From contig JAKAIJ010000021.1 of NCBI GenBank assembly GCA_021814355.1, forward strand, positions 1-18,605: 18,605 nucleotides of DNA, written 5' to 3'. Every line of letters begins with the position of its first letter. Positions within the stretch are counted from its first letter, which is position 1. Of the stretch, positions 1-6,868 are shown one piece after another. This stretch comes from Acidobacteriota bacterium. Lineage in GTDB: Bacteria; Acidobacteriota; UBA4820; DSQY01. Position numbers and translations under genes: made by a program. A model generated the notes under the pieces. It was given only the letters and a program-made list of their open reading frames with translations, ran no database searches and was not told where the DNA came from.

Positions 1-50
1 AGTTCAACGCCTACTCCGCGGGGAACGTGGTCGTCATCCAGGGGCTGTGA
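1..50 (+). CDS. C-terminal end of an unidentified protein (partial)
   Basis: The first bases read in one frame (codons from position 3) as the C-terminal tail FNAYSAGNVVVIQGL followed by TGA at 48-50. All fifteen visible codons end in G or C, the same bias as the clear genes nearby, which supports real coding. The rest of the gene is outside the window and the tail is too short to identify a family. The next gene starts 56 bases later. Confidence 0.5.
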   Translation, partial: FNAYSAGNVVVIQGL

Positions 51-106
51 GGTGGAAACCGGCGGGGCGGTGCAGTCCCGTCGCGACGGGAGGTGACAGA
101 ATCGCA

Positions 107-1516
107 ATGACAATGACGCCGCGTTCCGGTTCTCGGAGCCTGGTTCCGCGCCGGGTTTCGCGCGCGGCGGGGATCGCCGCGGGTCTCGCGCTGGCGGCCG
201 TCTGCGCCGCGGCGCAGGAGTTCCCCAGGGGACAGGTGGTCCCCCGGGTGACGTGCCGGTCCGACGGCCGGTACAGCTACGCCCTCTACCTCCCCGTGGG
301 CTACGCCCCCGACCGAAAGTGGCCCGTTCTCTTCTGCTTCTCCCCCGACGGGCGCGGGGACGACGCCGTCCTCCGGTTCCGCGCGCTGGCGGAGCGGTTC
401 GGCTACATTCTGGTGGGCTCCCTGGACTCGAGCAACGCCGCGGGCTCCGAGATCGTCAAGATCGAGAAGGCGCTCTGGGACGAAGTGGAGGCGCGGTTCC
501 CGATGGATCCCCGCCGCGCCGCCGCCGCCGGCTTCTCGGGCGGGGGGCGGGCCGCCCTCTGCCTCGCGCTCAGCCACCCCGACCGCTTCGAGGGGGTGGT
601 CACCTCGGGGGCCTTCGATCCCGAGATCCGGAAGGTGCCGCCGGGGTGTCCCCTCTCCCTTTACCTGTTGGTGGGCTGCCGGGACTTCAACCTCTTCGAG
701 ATGACCCGCGCCGAGAAGCAGTTGACGAAACTCGGCGTGGCGCACTGGTACGAGGAGTTCGCGGGGGATCACCGGTGGCCCCCGGAGGCGCTGCTCGGCG
801 AGGGGCTCGAGTACCTCCAGCTCACGGCCATGCGCCGGGGGACCCTGCCCGACGACCCCGCCTTCGCCGCGCGGCTCCTCGCCTCGCGCGCCGACTCCGC
901 GGCGGCTCTTTCCGCCTCGGGGCTCAGAACGGCGGCGTGGAGGAAGTACCGGCAGACGGCCGCCCTCTTTCGGGGACTTCCCGGCGCCGCCGCCGCCGCG
1001 GCGCGCGCCGCGGAGCTCGAGCAGGACCCCGAGGTCCAAGAGCGCCTCGCCCTCGAGCCGGACTTCGAGGCCCTGCGCGAGCGGGTGGACCTGCGGCGCG
1101 GCGAGGAGGCCCTCCTCGGCGCCATGCGGGCGGTGAAGAGGCGGGGCGAGGCGGGGGGACTCGCGGCGGACTTCGCCGCCCTCCTGCTTCGGGGCGGAGC
1201 GGCCCAGCTCGGCGACGTGGGCGGCGGCCTCTTCTACGAGAAGGAGTACGGGGCCGCCGCGCGGGTTTTCGACCAAGCCCTGGAGTTCGCCCCCGGGGAC
1301 GCCCTCCTGGCCTACAACGGCGCCTGCGCCTACGCCAGGCTCGGCGACAGGAAGGGGGCGCTGCGGCGGCTCGAGAAGGCGGTGGCCAACGGGTTCCGGG
1401 ACGCCGACGGGATGGCCCGGGACCCCGACCTGGAGAGCCTGCGCGGGGAGCCCGGCTTCCAGGAGCTTCTCGCGCGCATGCGGTCCGGCTCCCCGGTGCC
1501 GCCCCGCCCCCCGTGA
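107..1516 (+). CDS. Secreted alpha/beta-hydrolase (esterase-like) with C-terminal TPR region
   Basis: The chosen start is the ATG at 107, preceded by the Shine-Dalgarno-like GGGAGGTGA. An in-frame ATG at 47 would only add 20 residues with no features. The 469-residue product begins with an arginine-rich stretch and a hydrophobic Ala/Leu segment ending in AAA-Q near residue 36, a likely Sec signal peptide. The body resembles the esterase/PHB-depolymerase type of alpha/beta-hydrolase: strand KWPVLFCFSPDG, nucleophile elbow GFSGGG (Ser144), likely acid GCRDF (Asp193) and likely His222 in AGDHRWP. After about residue 230 comes an Ala/Arg/Glu-rich helical region and a recognisable TPR (near 390-430, EYGAAARVFDQALEFAPGD). 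The substrate cannot be told; a periplasmic or extracellular ester or carbohydrate ester is an inference. The TGA overlaps the GTG start of queG by three bases, so the two genes are translationally coupled. Confidence 0.8.
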   Translation: MTMTPRSGSRSLVPRRVSRAAGIAAGLALAAVCAAAQEFPRGQVVPRVTCRSDGRYSYALYLPVGYAPDRKWPVLFCFSPDGRGDDAVLRFRALAERFGYILVGSLDSSNAAGSEIVKIEKALWDEVEARFPMDPRRAAAAGFSGGGRAALCLALSHPDRFEGVVTSGAFDPEIRKVPPGCPLSLYLLVGCRDFNLFEMTRAEKQLTKLGVAHWYEEFAGDHRWPPEALLGEGLEYLQLTAMRRGTLPDDPAFAARLLASRADSAAALSASGLRTAAWRKYRQTAALFRGLPGAAAAAARAAELEQDPEVQERLALEPDFEALRERVDLRRGEEALLGAMRAVKRRGEAGGLAADFAALLLRGGAAQLGDVGGGLFYEKEYGAAARVFDQALEFAPGDALLAYNGACAYARLGDRKGALRRLEKAVANGFRDADGMARDPDLESLRGEPGFQELLARMRSGSPVPPRPP

Positions 1517-1849
1517 CCGGCGCGCCGGGGCTGCGGGAGGCCGTGTTCGCCGCGCTCGAGGCGGCGGGCTTCCCCCTCGTCGGCGCCGCGTCTCTGGAGG
1601 CCGTGGAGGGGGACGCCGAGAGGTACGCCCGGTTCCTGCGGGCCCGGCTCGAAGGCCCCCTGGCCTACCTCCGGCGCACCGCCGCCGCCCGGCTGGACCC
1701 CCGCCGCCTCTTTCCCTGGGTCCGCGGCGCCTTCGTGGCCGCCATGCCCTACAACGCCTCGCGGGCGCCCTCGCGGGAGGCCGTCGGCCGGGCCTGGGTC
1801 TCCCGGTACGCCTGGGGGCGGGACTACCACAAGACCGTGCGGCGCCGGC

Positions 1850-1852
1850 TTA
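1850..1852. repeat. Left target-site duplication (TTA)
   Basis: TTA immediately precedes the left inverted repeat and is matched by TTA immediately after the right one. Keeping only one copy restores the queG frame, which supports a 3-bp duplication. A 4-bp reading (CTTA) is possible but would make the repeats unequal. Confidence 0.8.
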
Positions 1853-2127
1853 GAGCCTATCCCGGAAATAAGGCATGGTCGCGACGGAGGCCAGCCGCGA
1901 TGGATGGCAAGGAAGCGAGCGAAGGGTGATGTTGGAGGCATCGGACGAGCGAGCTGACGCAGCCAGGCGCGCGGATGGCCCCGTCCCTTCGGGCGCTCGC
2001 GGCGGGCGTCGCATGGCTTTGTTGGCCTCCCTCGAAAGGCGCTTCGCACAGCCTTACTTCGGTCGGCCGCCTCGCCCTGCTCGCCCGGCGCAGAGCGCGC
2101 GGCCGTGCCCTATTTCGGGATAGGCTC
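1853..2127 (+). mobile_element. MITE-like non-autonomous insertion element, 275 bp
   Basis: The ends are inverted repeats of about 30 bases: 1853-1883 against the reverse complement of 2098-2127. Both begin GAGCCTATCCCG, then differ by one inserted G and three transitions. TTA flanks the element directly on both sides. The interior has no transposase-length frame. A + strand frame of 82 codons (1875-2123) resembles no protein I know and spans most of the element, ending in the right repeat. The short TNA-type target duplication and the GAGCC-type end resemble elements mobilised by IS5-superfamily transposases (IS427/IS1031 type); that assignment is from memory and unproven. Strand is arbitrary. 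Confidence 0.85.
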
Positions 2128-2130
2128 TTA
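2128..2130. repeat. Right target-site duplication (TTA)
   Basis: TTA directly follows the right inverted repeat and pairs with the left copy at 1850-1852. Confidence 0.8.
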
Positions 2131-2838
2131 AGGCTGGGGAGCGGCTCCTGCACGAGGCCGGTTTCCGGGCGCGGGTCTGCACCGACAGCGTCCCGGTGCT
2201 GGAGCGGGCGCTCGCCCGCCGCGCCGGGCTCGGCTTCCTCGGAAAGAACGGGATGATGATCCACCCCACCTACGGCTCCTACCTCTTCCTCGGGGAGATC
2301 CTGACGGACCTCCCGTTGGAAGTAGGCCAGGGCGAGATCCCCGACGGATGCGGCGGCTGCACCCTCTGCCTGAAGGAGTGTCCCACCGCAGCCTTCGTGG
2401 CGCCGCGGGTCCTCGACGCGGGGCGCTGCATCTCCACCTGGACCGTGGAGGTCCGGGGCGAGCTGCCGCCTTCGGCGCCGCGGCTTCACGGCCACCTCTT
2501 TGGGTGTGACCGCTGCCAGGAGGTCTGTCCCTACAACCGGGAGGCGCCCCTCAGCGCGGAGCCCGACTTCCAGCCTCGCCCGGAGTGGTTCGCCCCCGCC
2601 CCCGCGGCGGTGCTGGCGCTCACGGGACCGGAGCTGGAGGCGCGGCTCTCGGGGAGCGGCCTGCGGCGGGCGGGGGAGGCCGGCCTGCGACGCAGCGCCC
2701 TACGGATCCTGGAGGAGGAGATCTCGGAGGCGTGAGGAACGAGGGGGAGTGGCCGCGCCACCCGTCGTGCGCGCGATCCTCACATCGTTGTCCATTTTTC
2801 GGTGGAGCCTTTCGGCGCGAGTCCCTACAATGGGGCCA

Positions 2839-2889
2839 AGCAGGCGGCTGAGAAACTCGCGGCCTACGGGAGTTTTTCAACAGCCTGCT
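2839..2889. repeat. REP-like imperfect palindrome upstream of ada
   Basis: The arms 2839-2858 and 2870-2889 are reverse complements over 20 bases with three mismatches, one of which is a G-U wobble in RNA, around an 11-base loop. The right arm (gagtttttcaacagcctgct) resembles a sequence I recall as a dispersed repeat or IS end in other GC-rich genomes; this is memory, not a search. It ends two bases before the ada ribosome binding site (AAGGAGG, 2891-2897), so in the mRNA it would form a hairpin in the 5' leader. The rest of the 171-base gap after queG holds only a lone TACAAT at 2826-2831 without a convincing -35. Confidence 0.65.
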
Positions 2890-2906
2890 AAAGGAGGTCG
2901 TCCGCC

Positions 2907-4016
2907 ATGCATGAGCTGCCGCCGGTCGCCGAGATGGAGAGAGCATACCGGGAGAGCGACGCGTCCTACGACGGGATCTTTTTTCTGGCGGTGAAAACGA
3001 CGGGCATCTTCTGCCGGCCCTCCTGCCAGGCGCGCAAGCCCTTTCCGGCCAACGTGGAGTACTTCCCCACGGTGCGGGAGGCGCTCTTCTCGGGCTACCG
3101 GCCCTGCAAGCGCTGCCGCCCCGTGGAGGCGGCGGACGCGCCGCCCGGCTGGGTGCGGCCGGTCCTGGACCGGCTGGAGCAGGACCCCTCGGTCCGGTGG
3201 AGGGACGCGCAGATCCGGGCGCTGGGCGTGGACCCCGCGCGGCTTCGGCGCTACTTCATCAAGCGCTACGGCATGACCTTCCAGGCCTACTGCCGGGGGC
3301 GGCGCCTGGGCCGGTCGCTGGAGGCCATCCGGGAGGGCCGGCGCCTGGACGACGTCATCCTGGGTCACGGCTACGAGTCCCACAGCGGCTTTCGGGAGGC
3401 CTTCGGCCGGTTCTTCGGGCGGCCGCCGGGAAAGGGGGCCGAGGCGCGCTGCGTCCGCGTCACGTGGCTGGAGAGCCCGCTGGGTCCCCTGGTCGCCGGC
3501 GCCACCGAGGAGGGGGTCTGCCTGCTGGAGTTCACGGACCGCCGCATGCTCGAAACGCAGCTCGAAACGGTGCGGCGGCGGGTGGGCGAGCCCATCGTCC
3601 CGGGCACGAACGGCCACCTGGAGCGGCTCGGCGAGGAGCTGTCCGGCTACTTCGCGGGGAAGGTCCGGAAATTCGGCGTCCCGCTCGTCTGCCCCGGCAG
3701 CGCCTTCCAGCGCCGCGTCTGGGAGGCCCTCCTCGCGATCCCCTACGGCGAGACGCGCAGCTACGGCAGCCTGGCGGAAGCGCTGGGGGCCGCGGGCGCC
3801 GCCCGGGCGGTGGGGCACGCCAACGGGCTCAACCGGATCGGCATCCTCATCCCGTGCCACCGCGTCGTCAACGCCTCGGGCGATCTGGGGGGCTACGGCG
3901 GAGGCCTCTGGCGCAAGCGTCTCCTTCTGGACCTCGAACAGGGGCGGCCGGTGCCCTGGCGCGAAGGCGCCGCCGAGGCCGCCGGACAAGAGCGGGCCGC
4001 GGAAACGTCCCCCTGA
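2907..4016 (+). CDS. ada: Ada-type bifunctional alkylation-repair protein and transcription regulator
   Basis: The 369-residue protein has the three parts of full-length Ada. The N-terminal zinc/methyl-phosphotriester domain has Cys36 and Cys40 (GIFCRPSC) plus Cys67 and Cys70 (RPCKRC); Cys36 is the expected methyl acceptor that switches Ada to an activator. An AraC-type helix-turn-helix region lies near 85-175 (RLRRYFIKRYGMTFQAYCRG and the following SHSGFREAFGRFFG). The O6-methylguanine-DNA methyltransferase domain runs from about 183 to 345, with acceptor Cys317 in IPCHRVV and the partner stretch FQRRVWEALLAIPYGETRSY. All key residues are present, so it should remove methyl groups from O6-methylguanine and phosphotriesters and regulate an adaptive response. 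The start follows a strong AAGGAGG. It stands alone; the next gene is convergent. The hairpin ahead of it may affect leader folding. Confidence 0.95.
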   Translation: MHELPPVAEMERAYRESDASYDGIFFLAVKTTGIFCRPSCQARKPFPANVEYFPTVREALFSGYRPCKRCRPVEAADAPPGWVRPVLDRLEQDPSVRWRDAQIRALGVDPARLRRYFIKRYGMTFQAYCRGRRLGRSLEAIREGRRLDDVILGHGYESHSGFREAFGRFFGRPPGKGAEARCVRVTWLESPLGPLVAGATEEGVCLLEFTDRRMLETQLETVRRRVGEPIVPGTNGHLERLGEELSGYFAGKVRKFGVPLVCPGSAFQRRVWEALLAIPYGETRSYGSLAEALGAAGAARAVGHANGLNRIGILIPCHRVVNASGDLGGYGGGLWRKRLLLDLEQGRPVPWREGAAEAAGQERAAETSP

Positions 4017-4030
4017 GCCGGGGAAAGGCC

Positions 4031-4068
4031 GAGGGGGCGGCGCGCGGCGGATGATCTGGCGCGCCCTC
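4031..4068. terminator. Possible bidirectional hairpin between convergent genes
   Basis: The 53-base gap between the stop of ada and the stop of the convergent repeat protein contains GAGGG...GCGCGC pairing with GCGCGCCCTC, with a few unpaired G bases. No T-run follows on either strand, so a true intrinsic terminator is uncertain. Confidence 0.3.
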
Positions 4069-4069
4069 G

Positions 4070-5659
4070 CTACTTCTTGTCGTTCCGCTGCGACTCGGCC
4101 ACGAGGGTCTGGCAGAGGTGCTCGGCCACGGAGCGGAAGAGCTTCATCCCCAGCTCGGGCTGAGAGGAGGTAAGCGCCTCGAGGGTCTGGGCGGACAGCG
4201 AGAGCAGGCGCGTTCCCGCCGTGGCCACCAGCGCGTTGGGCTGGGGAGGGCCCTGAACGAGGCTGCCGAGTCCCACGAAGTCGCCGGGCCCCAGGAATCC
4301 CACCGCCACGTCGGATCGCTCCGGGTTCGGCGTGATGGTAAGCCCGCCCTCCAGGACCACGAAGAGCCCCTCCGACGCCTGTCCCCCCCGGAGCACCACC
4401 TGTCCCGGCGCGCAACGGAGTTCCCGTCCCACCGAGAGCAGACGCCTCAGCTCCTCCAGGTCCAGCCGGTTGAAGAGGGTGCAGTCCCTCAGCGGCGTCA
4501 CGTCGGGGGCCGCGGGGCCGGCCTCTCTCCCCGCCGCCGGAGGAGAGGAAGGTTTGGGCGGGGGCGGAACCTGCGCCAGCTTCTCCAGCCGCGCCGAGAC
4601 GTCCTTGTAGCCGAACCGGGCCTTCTGGAGGCCCAGATAGACCCCGCGCGCCCGCTCCGCCTCCCCCGCCTGTTCGAGAAGGAGCGCGACCTGGTAGAGG
4701 GTCTCGAAGGCCTCGTCGCCCTTGGCCTCGTGCTGGAGGAGGGGACCGAGGAGCGAGAGCGCCACCTCCCGCTCCCCCTTCTGGAAGAGGATCTTTCCCG
4801 CCAGCAGCCGGCACTGGGCGAAGGCGCGGTGGGCCGGGGGGACCGCCTGAAGCAACGGCAGCGCGAGGTCGGGTTTCTTCTCCCTCAGGTACATTCCCGC
4901 CGCCTTCACCGGTTCGTCGTCCTTTTCGTGGCAGCGGGCGGCGTCCAGGAAGCGGCCCTCGTCGCGGTAGAGCGCCGCCGCGTGGTCCCAGGCGTGGGCC
5001 TTCTCCAGGTGCTGGGCCGCGAGGAGCCGTTGGCCGCAGCGGGCGTAGAGGTCCGCCGCCTCCCCGTGGAGCCCGGCGAGGCTCAGGCACTGGGCCGCCC
5101 GTGGGTCGTCCTCGAGCCGCCGGAAGGCCTCCGCGGCGAGGGCGTAGTCGCGGGCCGTGAAGAGCATCTCCGCGAGGGCCTTGAGCGGGGCCGTTCCGGA
5201 GGCCTCGCCCAGAAGGGTCCAGCCCGAGGGCCCGCCGGAGCGGGTGTAGACCTGGACGGCCCCTTGCGTGTCGCCGGCGGCAAGGCTCCTCCAAAGGTCG
5301 CCCGGGGGCCAGGTTCCGGCAGCGGGCGGGGCTTTCGGAGATGTTCCCGCGCCCGGCAGGGCCGGCCCGAGGGTGGCCTGCTGGCGCGCGAGCTGGGCGC
5401 GCACGGCGTCGCCGGCCCGCTCGAAGAGGAGCGCCGCCCGGTCCCACTTCTTGAGGAGCATGTAGCGCCGGGCCGCGTCGAGGGGCTTGTGGGCCCTCTC
5501 GAAGCACTCCGCGGCGCGCGGGTACTCCTTGGCGCAGACGAAGGCCCGGGCCGCGGAGGCGAACTCGCCCGCCGCCATGAAGGCCTCGGCGGCGGGCAGG
5601 TAGGCGCCGCTCTCCAGAAAGGCCCTCGCTTTGACGGAACGGTCTTCGGGGCCACTCAC
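4070..5659 (-). CDS. Helical-repeat (TPR-like) protein with C-terminal cyclic-nucleotide-binding-like domain
   Basis: The GTG at 5659 is preferred because GGAGA lies about eight bases upstream; a TTG at 5713, overlapping the prs stop, would add 18 residues. The 529-residue product has no signal peptide. Residues about 10-365 are helix-pair repeats of the type AAECFERAHKPLDAARRY and AALLFERAGD, an alpha-solenoid likely to bind proteins, broken near 100-125 by an Ala/Pro/Gly linker. A second Pro-rich linker (about 362-385) leads to a cNMP-binding fold: LRDCTLFNRLDLEELRRLL, then APGQVVLRGGQASEGLFVVL, then GPGDFVGLGSL. In cAMP-binding members that cassette has a Glu and an Arg contacting the phosphate; here the positions appear as Leu and Asn, so classic cAMP or cGMP binding is doubtful. 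No DNA-binding domain follows. It lies 46 bases after prs and is probably co-transcribed. Function unknown. Confidence 0.8.
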   Translation of the reverse strand: MSGPEDRSVKARAFLESGAYLPAAEAFMAAGEFASAARAFVCAKEYPRAAECFERAHKPLDAARRYMLLKKWDRAALLFERAGDAVRAQLARQQATLGPALPGAGTSPKAPPAAGTWPPGDLWRSLAAGDTQGAVQVYTRSGGPSGWTLLGEASGTAPLKALAEMLFTARDYALAAEAFRRLEDDPRAAQCLSLAGLHGEAADLYARCGQRLLAAQHLEKAHAWDHAAALYRDEGRFLDAARCHEKDDEPVKAAGMYLREKKPDLALPLLQAVPPAHRAFAQCRLLAGKILFQKGEREVALSLLGPLLQHEAKGDEAFETLYQVALLLEQAGEAERARGVYLGLQKARFGYKDVSARLEKLAQVPPPPKPSSPPAAGREAGPAAPDVTPLRDCTLFNRLDLEELRRLLSVGRELRCAPGQVVLRGGQASEGLFVVLEGGLTITPNPERSDVAVGFLGPGDFVGLGSLVQGPPQPNALVATAGTRLLSLSAQTLEALTSSQPELGMKLFRSVAEHLCQTLVAESQRNDKK

Positions 5660-5705
5660 GCGATTCTCCGGACGGACCCGCGCGCCCCCGACTCGGGCGG
5701 CGCGC

Positions 5706-6644
5706 CTACACAAACAGCGAGCTGACCGAGGACTCCTCGTGGATGCGTTTGATGGCCTCGCCCAGAAGGGCGGCCACGGAGAGCACCTCGATCTTGGGGC
5801 ACCGCCGGGACTTGTCCCCGATCGGGATGGTGTCGGTCACGAAGACCTTCTTGATGGGGGACGCGTTAAAGCGGTCCACCGCGGGGCCCGAGAGGACCGG
5901 GTGGGTGGCGGCGGCGTAGACGTCCTTGGCCCCCTTCTGGAGCAGCGCCTTGACGCACTCGGTGAGGGTCCCCGCCGTGTCCACGATGTCGTCCACCAGG
6001 ACGCAACTGCGTCCCTCCACGTCGCCGATGACGTTCATCACCTCGGCCACGTTGGCCACCTCGCGGCGCTTGTCCACGATGGCGAGGCTGGCGTTGAGCC
6101 GCTTGGCGTAGGCCCGGGCGCGCTCCACGCCGCCCGCGTCGGGGGAGACGATGGTGAGGTCGGAGAAGCCCTGGGAGGCCACGTGGCCGATGAGGACGGG
6201 GGCGGCGAAGAGGTGGTCCACGGGGATGCTGAAGAAGCCCTGGATTTGGGCCGCGTGGACGTCCATGCAGAGGACCCGGCTGGTCCCCACCTTCTCGAGG
6301 AGATCGGCCACGACCCGGGAGCTGATGGGCACCCGCGGCTTGTCCTTCCGGTCCTGGCGGGCGTAGCCGTAGTAGGGGATGACGGCGCAGACCCGCTGGG
6401 AGGAGGCCCGCTTGAGGGCGTCTATGATGAGCAGGAGCTCCATCAGGTTGTCGTTCACCGGCGTGCAGGTGGGCTGGAGGACGAAGACGTCGCGACCACG
6501 GACGTTCTCCAGAACCTGGCAGTAGTTCTCGCCGTCCGAAAACATGGTGAGCTTGATCTCGCCCAGCGTCATGCCCAGGTAGGCGGCGATCGCCTGGGCC
6601 AGCGCCGGATTTCCGCGCCCGGACAGCAAGACCGCGTTTTCCAT
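5706..6644 (-). CDS. prs: Ribose-phosphate pyrophosphokinase (PRPP synthase)
   Basis: This cytoplasmic enzyme makes PRPP from ribose 5-phosphate and ATP for nucleotide, NAD, His and Trp synthesis. The 312-residue length is standard for class I bacterial Prs. Motifs in order: FSDGENYCQ (about 36-43), the ATP-site stretch YYGYARQDRKD (91-101), DVHAAQIQGFF (128-138) and the PRPP-binding loop VLVDDIVDTAGT (215-226); the C-terminus ends SSLFV, as is usual. ATG 6644 has GGAGG about nine bases upstream. It starts 21 bases after the 3' end of tRNA-Gln and likely shares its transcript, an arrangement also known in proteobacteria. Unlike those, no rplY or pth follows. Confidence 0.97.
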   Translation of the reverse strand: MENAVLLSGRGNPALAQAIAAYLGMTLGEIKLTMFSDGENYCQVLENVRGRDVFVLQPTCTPVNDNLMELLLIIDALKRASSQRVCAVIPYYGYARQDRKDKPRVPISSRVVADLLEKVGTSRVLCMDVHAAQIQGFFSIPVDHLFAAPVLIGHVASQGFSDLTIVSPDAGGVERARAYAKRLNASLAIVDKRREVANVAEVMNVIGDVEGRSCVLVDDIVDTAGTLTECVKALLQKGAKDVYAAATHPVLSGPAVDRFNASPIKKVFVTDTIPIGDKSRRCPKIEVLSVAALLGEAIKRIHEESSVSSLFV

Positions 6645-6665
6645 CGAGGGCCTCCGAGGGAAAGC

Positions 6666-6740
6666 TGGCTGGGGAGGGAGGATTCGAACCTCCGGATGGC
6701 GGCTCCAAAGGCCGCTGCCTTACCGCTTGGCGACTCCCCA
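6666..6740 (-). tRNA. tRNA-Gln (anticodon UUG), CCA encoded
   Basis: On the minus strand the 75 bases fold as a complete cloverleaf. The acceptor stem TGGGGAG pairs with CTCCCCA, including the weak U1-A72 pair typical of bacterial tRNA-Gln. The D-arm region is GCCAAGCGGTAAGGC. The anticodon stem GCGGC/GCCGC encloses the loop CTTTGGA with anticodon TTG, and the T-arm is GGAGG-TTCGAAT-CCTCC. The discriminator G and CCA are encoded (TGGC at 6666-6669 on the + strand). Confidence 0.97.
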
Positions 6741-6781
6741 GAACGCGGCCCGGTGCTCCGCCCCGTCGTTTCCCAGCGGAC

Positions 6782-6810
6782 AGGGTAACAACGGCCCCCC
6801 GGCGTTGCAA
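6782..6810 (-). promoter_or_regulatory. Sigma70-like promoter for tRNA-Gln and prs
   Basis: On the minus strand TTGCAA (6805-6810) and TACCCT (6782-6787) are separated by exactly 17 bases. The predicted start falls about 35 bases before the mature tRNA 5' end. The -10 is a poor match, so this is a prediction. Confidence 0.55.
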
Positions 6811-6855
6811 GGGGAGCGCGCCCCCGCGGCCCGTCGTCCCGGGGCGGGGTGGTGG

Positions 6856-6861
6856 TATTCT
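6856..6861 (+). promoter_or_regulatory. Possible -10 element for mltA, leaderless arrangement
   Basis: TATTCT stands seven bases before the ATG at 6869, in an otherwise GC-rich stretch, and no ribosome binding site is visible. Transcription starting about seven bases downstream would give an mRNA that begins at or next to the start codon. No clear -35 is seen. Confidence 0.35.
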
Positions 6862-6868
6862 AAAAAAG

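Larger units (their letters stand above)
1513..2735 (+). pseudogene. queG: Epoxyqueuosine reductase, interrupted by an inserted element
   Basis: QueG reduces epoxyqueuosine to queuosine in tRNA, using cobalamin and two 4Fe-4S clusters. The 5' part (GTG at 1513 to 1852) carries the family motif RYAWGRDYHKTVRRRL. The 3' part (2131-2735) carries ERALARRAGLGFLGKNG, FLGEILTDLPL and the two cluster-binding stretches CGGCTLCLKECP and CDRCQEVCP. Between them lies a 275-bp element (1853-2127) flanked by TTA repeats. Removing the element and one TTA (278 bases) joins the halves in frame as RRRL-KAGERLLHEAGF, giving 314 codons before the stop, a normal QueG length. As it stands, the upstream frame runs into the element and stops at 1927-1929 after adding about 25 foreign residues. 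The downstream frame has a stop at 2121 and could only restart at a GTG near 2196, leaving the two domains apart. I infer a recent loss of function; the flanking coding sequence shows no other decay. Confidence 0.93.

Noticed and set aside
1875..2123. 82-codon frame inside the queG element
   Set aside because: It spans most of the element, ends in the terminal repeat, lacks a ribosome binding site and resembles no transposase.
1850..2130. queG break as a sequencing or assembly frameshift
   Set aside because: Long matching inverted ends, a target duplication and exact frame restoration are explained by insertion, not by base-calling error.
2826..2831. TACAAT as the ada promoter
   Set aside because: No acceptable -35 at 16-18 bases upstream; the nearest TTG-type hexamer is 32 bases away.
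2877..5507. Very long minus-strand open frame (876 codons) across ada and the repeat-protein gene
   Set aside because: It runs antisense to ada and out of frame with the repeat protein, has Pro/Arg/Gly-rich composition typical of shadow frames in GC-rich DNA, and no family motif.
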